Origin: Symsagittifera roscoffensis
Taxonomy: Eukaryota > Xenacoelomorpha > Acoela > Convolutidae
Length of the DNA stretch: 64,000 nt
Assembly: GCF_963678635.1 (NCBI RefSeq)
Contig: NC_087071.1
Location: 6,029,624 to 6,093,623 of the forward strand
Direction of reading: 5' to 3'
The notes below the pieces were generated by a model that was given only the letters and a program-made list of their open reading frames with translations, was not told the origin of the DNA and searched no databases. Positions 11,709-22,271 of this stretch are shown piece by piece. How positions within the stretch are numbered: position 1 is the first letter of the stretch; each line of letters starts with the position of its first letter. The position numbers and the translations under genes were made by a program.

Positions 11709-12622
11709 TTAGATTAAAATATCTTTAGCAAATCGTATCAATTTATGATCATTACGTTTGAAACCTATTGGGAATTTATTTGTAATTACAACATGAGTAA
11801 CCTTAAAACAATAGTGTCCGCATAACACTGAATCGGCTGATTGTTTTGATTTTTTCATCAGTAATTGATTTTGTCCGTGAATTGTGCATCGCATATTCTT
11901 GTACACGAGGGGATAATCACATCATGTTTTACCCCTCCAGCTTGATTAAAAAGCAACCAGTGGGTTTTTAGTTTGATCCGAGACTGAAGCATTCATAATC
12001 ATGAACGTATTATCTTTTTTCGGCGCTGAAGAGCATAAAGCGAAATTTCAAATGCTTACAACGGTTAATAACTTCCATTATTTGAAGGCTATCCATGGCT
12101 AGCTTTGGTCATAAGAGTGTTTTTGGTAAACTTTCTATCTGAACGCACATAAACTGTTCGTGCACGCTCTCCCATAAAAAGTAGTTCGACGTTATTACTA
12201 CGAAGTTGTTGAGATGGGAGTTCCGGCAATGGGTAGGCCGTTTCTGTACACAGTGATCTCATTCAACCCAAAGTTCTGGTAATGAAAAAGGCTTGTCCCA
12301 TTAGTACCCGAAAACGTTTCGAGTTATGCTCATTGCTGCTATCATTCTTCGAACAGGTGCTTTTGCGAAAACATCTTATTGTCGCCATCTCTGTACTCTT
12401 GAAGTTGCGAGAAACGGTTTTTGCACTACTTCGATGTAACTGCAAATATCCGGGTTCTTCAACAATTTTTTTTTCTATCGATGAGAGAACATAGTCAGTC
12501 ACAGTCATCTTTCTGACATGGGGATTAGATTCGATAATTTGAATTTTGTAGTGCTTAGCTGCAACTCCAAATATGACAACAAAATTTTTAAGAGAACGGC
12601 TACAAGACAACCTAATTGTCAC
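11709..12622 (-). pseudogene. Second Maverick-element gene remnant, copy A, product not identified
   Basis: Downstream of the integrase on the same strand, several open pieces look like one decayed protein: 12622-12263 (with ESNPHVRKMTVTDYVL and GYLQLHRSSAKTV), a segment near 12240-12190 (YRNGLPIAGTPIS) and 11906-11709 (SVLCGHYCFKVTHVV, NKFPIGFKRNDHKLI). Their order and proximity suggest one gene of roughly 300 codons. I do not recognise the family with confidence. In Mavericks this place could hold a structural or capsid-related protein, but that is a guess from context. Confidence 0.4.
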
Positions 12623-12729
12623 ACCGCTAAGGGTAATTGTGAAATAAGAGAAACGTTTCGGGTGAAAAGGCTGGAAGTGCCCTCAGTCATGATAACTTAC
12701 GATTTCTCCTTCTCCAGAACGCAAAATAG

Positions 12730-13893
12730 TTAAGACTGGTAAAAGCTTTTATCAATCGGTTCTCTGTTAGAATCAATCAAACTAATGTTGGTGGCTCCGT
12801 GTTGTTATTTGAAAAACTTCAAATATTTCATCGACGAACGATTGCTTGTAACCCTTGCAAAAAGGTATGTCTACTTTGGCCAGTCTAAAATAATCAAAAA
12901 CATAAAGCTCTGGACGTCGAACTAATTTCAATGACTGTTCTGCTCTCAATAAATCAGGCGAGGAACATTTTTTTTGAAATTTTTTGATGCAAGATTTGTG
13001 ACACGATTTGTTCTCGAATTAATTGCGTTGACAAAACTTTACAATTTTCTAATGTATGAGTATGTCCATTTATTCTCCAAGTATTTATAAATACGATTTT
13101 TCAAGGAATGGATATTTCTCTTAGCGAATGCGGACTTTTTCTTGCTCTCTGTGCTATACGTTTTTATGCTTTTCTTTTTACATAATGCTTCGAAGGACCC
13201 TTCAAACTCTGTGCCCTTGTTCACCCATACTTTTTCGGTTGTTTTATCGTTATCATTAGTTCAAACGCTTCTGCTGTTGTAGTAGCGTGTTTTGATTTCA
13301 AAGGTTGCACTATGAGATAGCGGGGCATGCAGTCAACTGCAGCAAAAAGATTTTTAACATCATTGTTGAACTTGGCAAGTTTATCAACAGAGGCCATATC
13401 TATTGACCAGATTTCGTCGATATCGTAATCTATCACATTGAGTCGCGACGTTTTTCGGATGACAATTCAAAATTTCAGTGTGAAAGAATTGTTTAACTTT
13501 CTCTCGCGACAACTTGGTTATTTTTATCAAGTTGTTCACACTACCAAGAAACGCGGGACCTTTGTCACTGTAGTTGGTTTTCGAAAAATTTTCTTCAATT
13601 TTGGTAATTTTCCCATTGTTTTGTTTTCACCTCCGTCTTTTCTGAGGTTGGAGAATCTGAATAGTTATTGGGCGTTCCGTACGCGTCGAAGCCTTCTTTT
13701 GTTTTTTTTTTTCACGTTTTTGGTTTTGGGTTCTTTTTTTCGCTAAGACTTTTTCTTTTTTGTTTTTTACTTCTCGTAAGGTTTGCACTAATTCTTTCCT
13801 GCCAAGCAGGGGATGTTGGGCGATTTCTTTAGGTTTCGGGTTCTCGTTTCTATTGAGCGTTAAGAGACGCTGACTGAGCCGCGTTTTTGGCAT
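12730..13893 (-). pseudogene. Maverick-type integrase, copy A, frameshifted with altered catalytic residues
   Basis: The minus strand reads a Lys/Arg-rich N-terminal part (13893-13627, rich in KKKQKK), a linking region with a decayed zinc-finger-like portion, then the DDE core. DEIWSIDMASVDKL (about 13420-13380) carries the first Asp; AVDCMPRYLIVQPL follows. A one-base shift after KQPKK (about 13222) separates it from VNKGTEFEGSF, where the family has D in place of N. STESKKKSAFAKRN has Lys where the catalytic Glu belongs. The C-terminal part (LAKVDIPF, about 12870) resembles the chromo/SH3-like end of these integrases. With two catalytic acidic residues changed and a frameshift, it cannot act. 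Confidence 0.75.
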
Positions 13894-14348
13894 TTTTGTT
13901 CACCATCAGCTTCTCATTCAAGTTGAGAGCAGTTAAAATGTTAAAGAATGCCGGATTGTGTAATTTTTTTGTTGGTTGTTGCATGTCGTATTAAAACTGG
14001 AGCCCTTAGTCCTGCTGGAACCTTATCCACATTTATAACCTCATTGTCACAGTTTATGTTCACTCATTTTGAAATTGAGTGAACAGTTATGTTCACTCAC
14101 CTCATCGTCCGTTTACAGTTCAAGCTGTTCTTGGTGGGGCTCAGCACTTTCCGTAACTGTTTCCGGCGATCGTAGAGAGGAGCACCGACGGCCTAGCTAA
14201 TTCCCGCTAAACCAAATTGCCATTCCGTAATCTTGTGAAAGACTTGATCTGAAATTTTTCGCGGTTCACATAAACTTGTAGAAAAATAAAATCTGTTGTA
14301 GATTTAAAAAAAGAATTGATAATTTTTACAAAAAGCTCAATAGACATT

Positions 14349-14945
14349 TTAGAATAAAATATCTTTAGCAAATCGTATCAATTTATGATCATTACGTTTG
14401 AAACCTATTGGGAATTTATTTGTAATTACAACATGAGTAACCTTAAAACAATTATGTCCGCATAACACTGAATCGGCTGATTGTTTTGATTTTTTCAACA
14501 GTAGTTGATTTTGTCCGTGAATTGTACATCGCATATTCTTGTACACGAGGGGATAATCACATCATGTTTTACCCCTCCAGCTTGAATAAAAAGCAACCAG
14601 TGGGTTCCAGTTTGATCCGAGACTGAAGCATTCATAATCATGAACGTATTATCTTTTTTCGGCGCTGAAGAGCATAAAGCGAAATTTCAAATGCTTACAA
14701 CGGTTAATAACTTCCATTATTTGAAGGCTATTTATGGCTAGCTTTGGTCATAAGAGTGTTTTTGGTAAACTTTCTATCTGAACGCACATAAACTGTTCGT
14801 GCACGCTCTCCCATAAAAAGTAGTTCGACGTTATTACTACGAAGTTGTTGAGATGGGAGTTCCGGCAATGGGTAGGCCGTTTCTGTATACAGTGATCTCA
14901 TTCAACCCAAAGTTCTGGTAATGAAAAGGGCTTGTCCCATTAGTG
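14349..14945 (-). pseudogene. Second Maverick-element gene remnant, copy B, truncated
   Basis: Counterpart of the copy-A remnant, with the same SVLCGHNCFKVTHVV and FPIGFKRNDHKLI segments at 14546-14349. A deletion that in copy A would remove 12306-12678 has taken out the N-terminal portion (the MTVTDYVL part) and joined the middle of the gene to sequence near the integrase end. Confidence 0.4.
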
Positions 14946-14999
14946 CCCTCAGTCATGATTACTTACGATTTCTCCTTCTCCAGAACGCGAAATAGTTAA

Positions 15000-16170
15000 G
15001 ACTGGTAAAAGCTTTTATCAACCGGTTCTCTGTTAGAATCAATCAAACTCATGTTGGTGATTCCGTGTTGTTATTTCAAAAACTTCAAATTTTTCATCGA
15101 CGAACGATTGCTTGTAACCCTTGCAAAAAGGCATGTCTACTTTGGCTAGTCTAACATAAACAAAAACATAAAGCTCTGGACGTCGAACTAATTTCAATGA
15201 CTGTTCTGCTCTCAATAAATCAGGCGAGGACTATTTTTTTTTTGAATTTTTTTAATGCAAGATTTGTGACACGATTTGTTCTCGAATTAATTGCGTTGAC
15301 AAAATTTTACAATTTTCTAATATATGAGTATGTCCATTTATTCTCCAAGTATTTATAAATACGATTTTTCAAGGAATGGATTTTTCTCTTAGCGAATGCG
15401 GACTTTTTCTTGCTCTCTGTGCTATACGTTTTTATGCTTTTCTTTTTACATAATGCTTCGAAGGACCCTTCAAACTCTGTGCCCTTGTTCACCCATACTT
15501 TTTTGGTTGTTTTATCGTTATCATTAGTTCAAACGCTTCTGCTGTTGTAGTAGCGTGTTTTGATTTCAAAGGTTGCACTATGAGATAGTGGGGCATGCAG
15601 TCAACTGCAGCAAAAAGATTTTTAACATCATTGTTGAACTTGGCAAGTTTATCAACAGAGGCCATATCTAATGACCAGATTTCGTCGATATCGTAATCTA
15701 TCACATTGAGTCGCGACGTTTTTCGGATGACAATTCAATATTTCAGTGTGAAAGAATTGTTTAACTTTCTCTCGCGACAACTTGGTTATTTTTATCAAGT
15801 TGTTCACACTACCAAGAAACGCGGGACCTTTGTCACTGTAGTTGGTTTTCGAAAAATTTTCTTCAATTTTGGTAATTTTCCCATTGTTTTATTTTCACCT
15901 CCGTCTTTTCTGATGTTGGAGAATCTGAATAGTTATTGGGCGTTCCGTACGCGTCGAAGCCTTCTTTTGTTTTTTTTCTCGTTTTTGGTTTTGGTTTTTT
16001 TTTGTCGCTAAGACTTTTTCTTTTTTGTTTTTTACTTCTCGTAAGGTTTGCACTAATTCTTTCCTGCCAAGCAGGGGATGTTGGGCGGGTCTTTAGGTTT
16101 CGGGTTCTCGTTTCTATTGAGCGTTAAGAGACGCTGACTGCGCCGCGTGTTTGGCATTTTGGTTCACCAT
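15000..16170 (-). pseudogene. Maverick-type integrase, copy B, same lesions
   Basis: The second copy of the integrase in the tandem block: DEIWSLDMASVDKL (about 15690-15650) through STESKKKSAFAKRK (about 15400) and the C-terminal segment near 15130. It shares with copy A the frameshift before the GTEF block, Asn for the second catalytic Asp and Lys for the catalytic Glu. The gene was therefore already dead when the block was duplicated. The basic N-terminal region carries extra stops (around 16130) not seen in copy A. Confidence 0.75.
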
Positions 16171-16429
16171 CAGCTTTTCATTCAAGTTGAGAGCAGTTAA
16201 AATGTTAAAGAATGCCGGATTGTGTAATTTTTTGTTGGTTGTTGTATGCCGTATTAAAATACTGGAGCCTTTAGTCCTGTTGGAACTTTAATCACATTTA
16301 TAACCTCATTGTCACAGTTTATGTTCACTCGTTTTGAATTTGAGTGAACAGTTATGTTCACTCACCTCATCGTCCGTTTACAGTTCAAGCTGTTCTTGGT
16401 GGGGCTCAGCAATTTCCGTAACTGTTTCC

Positions 16430-17565
16430 TTCGTTGCAGCAGTCTTACTAGTTTGAGGAGGTGATTCGGGTCTAAGCCGGTGATTTCTAGTTTTTCTAAT
16501 TAGACTTCCTAACTGCTCAGGCTTCAGTTGTACCATATGCCGCAGAAAAGATTCATTTTAAATTTCATTTGTGAATGGAGTGTTTTCTGCCTAGATAAGG
16601 GTAAATAAAAACTGTTCGCCCACGCCGTGTGATATTTGCACAAAATCTCAGACAATCTGATGTACGGGGGCCCATGTCGATTAGAAGATGTCCAAAAGAG
16701 TCTCTGGTAGCTAATTCGTAAAAGATTCACAAAAAAATTAATACATTCAATTGTCTTCATGAAATATCTAGTTGCTGAACGTCAAGATGCGATTTGAACA
16801 AAACGATGTGCGAAGTGTTCATAACAACCGTGCGAGACCATCGACTTTGTTGAAACAAGTATACCTAACATATAATATATATCTATTCATCTATTCCTCT
16901 ATGTCTACCCAGTTTTGCAAATCTAACAGATTCCTTGTCATTATAGATGTCTTTACATGAATCATCGAAAACTAGAAGAACATTTCAAAATTTCCTACAG
17001 ATTCGAATCCGCTGAATTTCATGAACTTCACAATAAATTTGCGAGAAGAAACTTTGTAAGGATGTAGAATGGTTCCAAATTTAGGGTGAAAGTATTTCCC
17101 ATCAAAAGTTTGAAAATTAACTTAATTTTCCCGGATCCTGAGGGTCCAACTATTGTCACGAAAACTCTTGTCGAAGTACCAATCACTTTATTCATAACCT
17201 CGGGTTTCGTAATGTATGATCAACCAAACCGGATAAAATTGAAAAGGAAACTGAAGTTTTTTCGCAACTTATTTTCTTGAAAGAAAGTTTGAAAATGTAG
17301 AAACTTAGTAAAATCAAAATTATTACCATTTGCGCAACAAAAACTACTTCCGACCTTGACAAAATTACATTGTTACAAAACTTCCCTGACTTTTTTCACT
17401 GTTTGTCTCGTTATAAACAAACTCTGTTACTATTGTCGCGTCAGATTCGTCTACTGCTGCCATTGTTTCCGACATTTGGGAAACGATTTATTCCACAGAC
17501 TGTGTTAGACTTTTTCTCACTGTAAATGAAGCTTGTATAAAGAGCAATATATTGAATTAGGATTA
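16430..17565. other. No gene recognised
   Basis: Short reading frames on both strands (16524-16760 minus, 16772-16960 plus, 17086-17280 plus) have no recognisable motif. The one at 17086-17280 has a coding-like look (FPDPEGPTIVTKTLVEVPI) but no neighbours to support it. The minus strand just beyond the duplicated block reads as a basic, Pro-rich segment that may be more Maverick sequence. Confidence 0.3.
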
Positions 17566-18790
17566 TCAACAGTACAAAGTTTTGTAACGTGTGATGTCTC
17601 TATTTTTGATGTCAGGCATTTTTAGAACATTGTTTGCTGGGTTTTGTTGCATTTTTTCATAGAACTTCATTTTGTTCACAGTATCCTCTTCCACAATCGT
17701 CTTAATATCATCTTGCAAATCACTGCTGTTTAGATCTATCTGAACTTCTGGCTGACGTTTGGGTACTAAGACTAGTTCGGGAAGATATACTCCTCGCTTG
17801 CTGGCTAACATTTCTGATAAACTTGAATCTCTGGAAGTACAAAAATTAATGAATAACTGGAAAAAATTTCTTTAAAGTAGACAACTTTTCAGCGGAAATA
17901 AATATTTGCTCCTTATTCTGAACAATTTGGTCGCGTAAATGATATACTTCTGGTTTTTTTCAAGTTAATGAAAATGCAAAAACTATTCCACTCAAATGTC
18001 CCAATAAGCTGTTGTTACTAATACAAGGCAACATGTAACAGTACGAGTTGGCAAATTTTGTGCATAAATCCGGCCGCATTGTGCAAAATAACGTGTATTT
18101 GTAAAATTTTTAAATTTTCAAGTATTTATCCAAGGAAGAGTTATCAATACCAATCAAGCCACCATAAAGTCTGAACTTAATCAAAATGTCGTAGTTAAGA
18201 TTATCAGAACTAACAAAAAACAGCGAACATGCAGCTAGAAATTAGTTTTGTCGGCTAGAGTTATCAGGTTAAGTTTGTTTCTAAGATGCATAAATTTCGT
18301 GATTTCTTTAAAGTCAATAGGAGTTACTCTGTTTTTTTTTGCAATTTCTTTGTATATTTTTTCAAACTCCTCTCCAACGTGCTGATTTTCAAGCCAGTGG
18401 GAAAAAAGTGACCTTGCAGATACCATTTAGACTCACTAAGATATCTTTGAGTGATTTTTTGTAATTTGATGGCTTGTGGAAACTTAGACGGATTTTTCTC
18501 TATAAGTCTTTATCAACCCATATTGAGTTAGTGTCAAACAAATAGTTGAATATGTTTTCATAATCAGCAAATTTGCTCACAGTACCATAGTTTGGTTTCG
18601 TAGAAATGCACCAAGAGATTTGTTGAAGCTCACTCAAACAATATTCTTCTTTGAAAATTAACTCGCACTCTTTCTTTGAAATTTCCTTTGCCCTTTCGAG
18701 AAACACGACGTAGCGTTGATAACAAAATTTAAAAAATGAGTTATTTTCTGTGGTTGAAAACAGTCTTAAATGTAATTGTTCATTATCAAT
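17566..18790 (-). pseudogene. Unrecognised spliced gene, apparently damaged
   Basis: Three open segments on the minus strand look like parts of one gene. The first (about 18790-18500) opens with an in-frame extension (NEQLHLRLFSTTENNSFF) and continues through FLERAKEISKKECEL to a TAG at about 18500. The same frame stays open past that stop for about 30 codons, then continuity shifts into the frame of 18426-18235 (SHWLENQHVGEEFEKIYK, KFMHLRNKLNLI). The last exon follows a good acceptor (GTACTTCCAG, about 17831) and reads DSSLSEMLASKRGVYLPEL to a stop at 17566. Content is mixed-charge and helical, with no signal peptide or membrane segment. The stop and frameshift argue for a pseudogene, or for introns I have not placed. 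Function unknown. Confidence 0.45.
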
Positions 18791-18799
18791 ATCTTAAGT

Positions 18800-19900
18800 A
18801 CATCAAGTTCCCTCTAACTTCATTTTTCTTAATTCCAAATTTGACAAATTTATCATTAGGTAAATTTTGCCCAGAAACGGCTGCCGCTTTTGGAGAGTAA
18901 TTTCAATTTACTGCCTTTTCACCATAAAATATAGCTGAAGTTAAAGAATAACTTTACTGCTACCAAAAGTTAGGCTACGCTGCCAAAATCGCCGGCGACT
19001 TTTTTTTATTATTTAGCATAAAAGTCAAATCCACTTTCACTAACTAAATTCAAGTAGGTCGAAAGTTCATTTGCCCGAAACAAACTTAACATTCATTTTG
19101 ATTCATATAAAAACCAGGACCAATAATTAGGACCCCAAAAAAAAGTGGAATTAGAAAGAATTTTGTATCGTGTCGCTTGAGGTTAAGCTAAGCCTAGCAA
19201 GAGCCTAAGTAGTGGGTCTTCTGCTTTTTGGGTGGAAAATTTCTTCTGTTTACAAAATCCTAGGACAAGGGTCTTCCCAAAAAATTAAGTACCTCTTTCT
19301 TAGGGTTTTCCGTTACGTGAGAACACCCCCCTTAGGATTCGTGACACGATACAATACTACTGAACACAATTTTCACATTCAAAAGTCAATCTCTTAATAA
19401 GTGCTACGACCTTGACACGGGCAATTAAATCATCAACGCTAGACATAATACAGCTAGAGCTAAACACGATACGCTGTGCCGTACTACACTTAAAAACATA
19501 TGATTTTTTTTCGGCTCTAGACATTTAAAAGAAATAAAAACTAATATGATTTAATCTTTTTGCTACAATGGATGATATTTCACATTTATTCAAACAAACG
19601 AAGGACTACTGATTTGTTTCAAGTTTAAAGTTGACATTTCACTGCAATTCTTCAAGAAGAAATTTCCTTATTTAAAAAAAAAGCTGAATAAAAATATGGT
19701 AGTTTTGGAATCTATGATCATATTTTGCTGCTAAATAGAAGCGGTTCACGCATTTTAAAAATGTGTTCGATGAATTATTTTTCACAACTGCACTAAAAAC
19801 TCACCAGAATTGATAAGTCTTTATTCCAAACAAAAACCGATAGCAATAAATAATCAATCACTAAATTAAAGCAACCAATTTGTTTTTTTATATAAATCAA
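18800..19900. other. Gene-free AT-rich sequence
   Basis: One 61-codon plus frame (19212-19397) without recognisable content; otherwise nothing. Confidence 0.4.
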
Positions 19901-19906
19901 AGTCTG

Positions 19907-20197
19907 CTAACCAAAATGAAGCCTTTTTGAATCATTTCGAACATTTTTTTCTGCCACAACTAAGATCACAAAACATAGAATCAAAACTGCAGCTTTAGGT
20001 TTGATTATTGAGGTGATGCAATCTTTTTTGTTCCACATACAGAATTCATGATTGTCATAAATGGCCATACACATTTGACATCCTTGTTGTGGTGTCCAAG
20101 TTGGTCCCAGCGGTTCAAGGTCAGGAGCAGGATCAAAACTACCCACACCTACGGATCTTTTTCCATCTGATATTGTGATAGCGATAAGGCTAATCAT
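19907..20197 (-). CDS. Small four-cysteine protein with hydrophobic C-terminal segment (paralogue of the gene at 22.3 kb)
   Basis: A 96-codon frame starting at ATG 20197. Its centre (PDLEPLGPTWTPQQGCQMC, MAIYDNHEFCMWNKKDC) is almost identical to the last exon of the gene ending at 22272. This conservation at the protein level, and the same distance between the four cysteines in both, marks it as real coding sequence. A hydrophobic run near the C-terminus (AAVLILCFVILVVA) could be a membrane anchor and is absent from the paralogue. The start may instead be internal to an exon: AATATCAG about 30 bases into the frame could be a splice acceptor, leaving upstream exons unfound. No known family was recognised. 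The cysteine pattern would suit a secreted or surface protein, but that is inference. Confidence 0.5.
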   Translation of the reverse strand: MISLIAITISDGKRSVGVGSFDPAPDLEPLGPTWTPQQGCQMCMAIYDNHEFCMWNKKDCITSIIKPKAAVLILCFVILVVAEKNVRNDSKRLHFG

Positions 20198-20429
20198 TTA
20201 ACTTTTTCAACGTAAACAGGAGCTGATTTAGAGCCAAGGAAAATATTTGCAAATCAGCAGATTGAACAGAGAGAACAAAAAAGACCTAAGAAGCTGTTCG
20301 TGTAATGCGGATGGGAAAAAGACATCAGCAACCAAGTGTATGAACAACTTTGATGAGAAGCTTCTAAAGGAGTCCGTAAAAATGAGTTTTTCTATAATTA
20401 GATCAAACAATCTTATAAACAAGTGAATT

Positions 20430-22260
20430 CCGAAATAAAAACAAAAATTTACTGTAAGTTGTTAATAATATTACAACACCGGATTGATATCCTTACAAAA
20501 AAAGCTGATTATACAATTCCATGCATAGGTTCTATCCCAGATTGACCGAAAATCTTAGTGTTCTCTTATAAGATTCGTGCAACTTCTTACAAAATTAAGC
20601 TGAAAGTGGATACAAGTTTTCATTATAAGAAAATTGTAAGATAGTGAGTTTTTGTCAAGAACATTTTAAAATAAAATTTTTCCCTACACCATTTTTTTAA
20701 AACTTTTGCCGGTTGTTTTTTTCTTTTTTTGATATTTAATTTTGAACAATAACGGAAAGCTGTAGGTCGAATGACTAGTGTCGCAACATGACTTTACTGA
20801 ACAACTTATCTTATAGAGTTAGATAATGCTGATAACAGGAAAACTTCGATATATTCACGAATCTCTCATTCAACACGTCCGCAGCTATATGATATGATTT
20901 TTCAATTTTGTTTCTTTTTGTTTCCAAACTAATTTCGCAGCGTTAATTGCAGAAGGTCATCGAAAACAATACACTTTCTCTGCTTGCATACATTACGGAG
21001 AAAACAGAGGAATTCTCCGTAAACAATATGCATACATTAAAAATCGAAATTCAAAAAAGAATATGTGCAACCCGGGATCACGCCGACCACGTAATACTTT
21101 ACAACAAAAAGCATTTCAAATAGATTGACAATAACAATTGTCCAAAAAACTAGCTTCTTTTCATTGCAAGGCCAAACTGCCTATAATGTGCCTTGTAAGC
21201 GGATTCTGAAAAAAGGCCAAAATCAGATTTGTTGCGGATTCTGCATCAATGCCACTTTTCTTTGATCTTCTTTGCTGTTTTGAATTCCAAAAACAAATAC
21301 CTAAAAATTTGTACCTTTCAAAATTGCTCCAAAACTAGGCTAAAGTGCGGAATCTGCCATCGTTTTTGCGGAAATCAGATCAGTTCGTGGATTCCACAAA
21401 AAAATAAGTCTTTTGTATACTTTTTTAAGCTTATACGCATTTTATTTAGGGGTTCCGTTTACGTTTATGTACATATGTAGTACAGGGTAACAAAAAATAT
21501 CTTTTTCTTACTAGGTGGTCACCAGAAACCTCAACTCAATTACTACAGTGACCAATTACCAGTTGAGACACATAACGTTTCGTTTTGGACGCATCTCAAA
21601 TACTGCCCTCATCAATTCGGAATCTACTAGAATCGAAATCTACTAGATCAGTATGGTACCCTCATTTAGAATTTCTGCATTTATCAACTAAGTAATGCGA
21701 GAAATAAATTTTGCGAGTGTACGGCCTACTCGTTTTCTCCTACGAGGCCAAACTGTACATTGGATAGGCGCCTAATTTTTTGTCTATCTGTTCCTGGATT
21801 CCATAGACAAGTTTTCAAACATGTTCAAACTTTGTCCGAACAATCAAAGAAAATTAAAGAACAAAAAAAGAACAAATCGAAAATTCCGTTTAGTTATAAC
21901 TGGTTCAATTATTTTGCCGTCTAGGGTTTGCTCAGCAATTTCAGTGATTACCTGCGCCTGAGATCATATAGATGAAACTGTTTGAGGCTTCTTTCTTTAG
22001 GCAAGATTAGGTTTCACAACAATTGGGAGCATATAAAACCTACTAATGTTTTTTTATTTTATCTGAATAATCAATTTCAGAGAACTAAAATGGCATTTTG
22101 TCTAAACCTTCTAATTGCTAAGCTACAATTGATGATCAATTTCTTTTCAAGCAAAGGAAGAAGGGGTTTTTGAATTCTTTCAAAGATAAAGTTAAAGTAT
22201 CTCTGCGAAACTTGAAGGGGAAATGATTCGTATTTGAAACAGTTGAATAACAAAATTGGT
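20430..22260. other. Mostly gene-free, with a MITE-related fragment
   Basis: No convincing gene. The reading frame at 21229-21480 overlaps repeat sequence. Around 21741-21880 the sequence TACGAGGCCAAACTGT and the following TTCCTGGATTCCA segment match the left half of the MITE at 22772-22979, without a right end. A further relic of the same family (GGCCAAACTG) lies near 21172. Confidence 0.4.
21741..21880. repeat. Half copy of the GAGGCCAAACTG MITE
   Basis: Starts TACGAGGCCAAACTGTACA and shares the interior (TTCCTGGATTCCA, AAACATGTT, AGAACAAA) with the complete copy about 1 kb downstream. The right inverted repeat is missing. Confidence 0.6.
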
Positions 22261-22271
22261 TATCTTAGACC

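Larger units (their letters stand above)
11531..16429 (-). mobile_element. Tandemly duplicated Maverick/Polinton-type remnant
   Basis: Two direct copies of the same block: 11531 to about 14164 and 14171-16429. Both begin CGTAGAGAGGAG and end TTTCCGTAACTGTTTCC. They are near-identical over long stretches except for a 373-bp deletion in the second. Each carries an integrase of the type known from Maverick/Polinton elements (related to the C. elegans transposon-derived protein F54H12.3) and a downstream fragment of a second gene, all on the minus strand. No polymerase B, packaging ATPase, terminal inverted repeat or target-site duplication was found, so only a central part of the element remains. 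Confidence 0.65.

Noticed and set aside
14063-14090. Palindrome GTTCACTCA...TGAGTGAAC as a terminator or regulatory hairpin
   Set aside because: Its counterpart in block B (near 16323) is imperfect, and there is no adjacent intact gene to give it a role.
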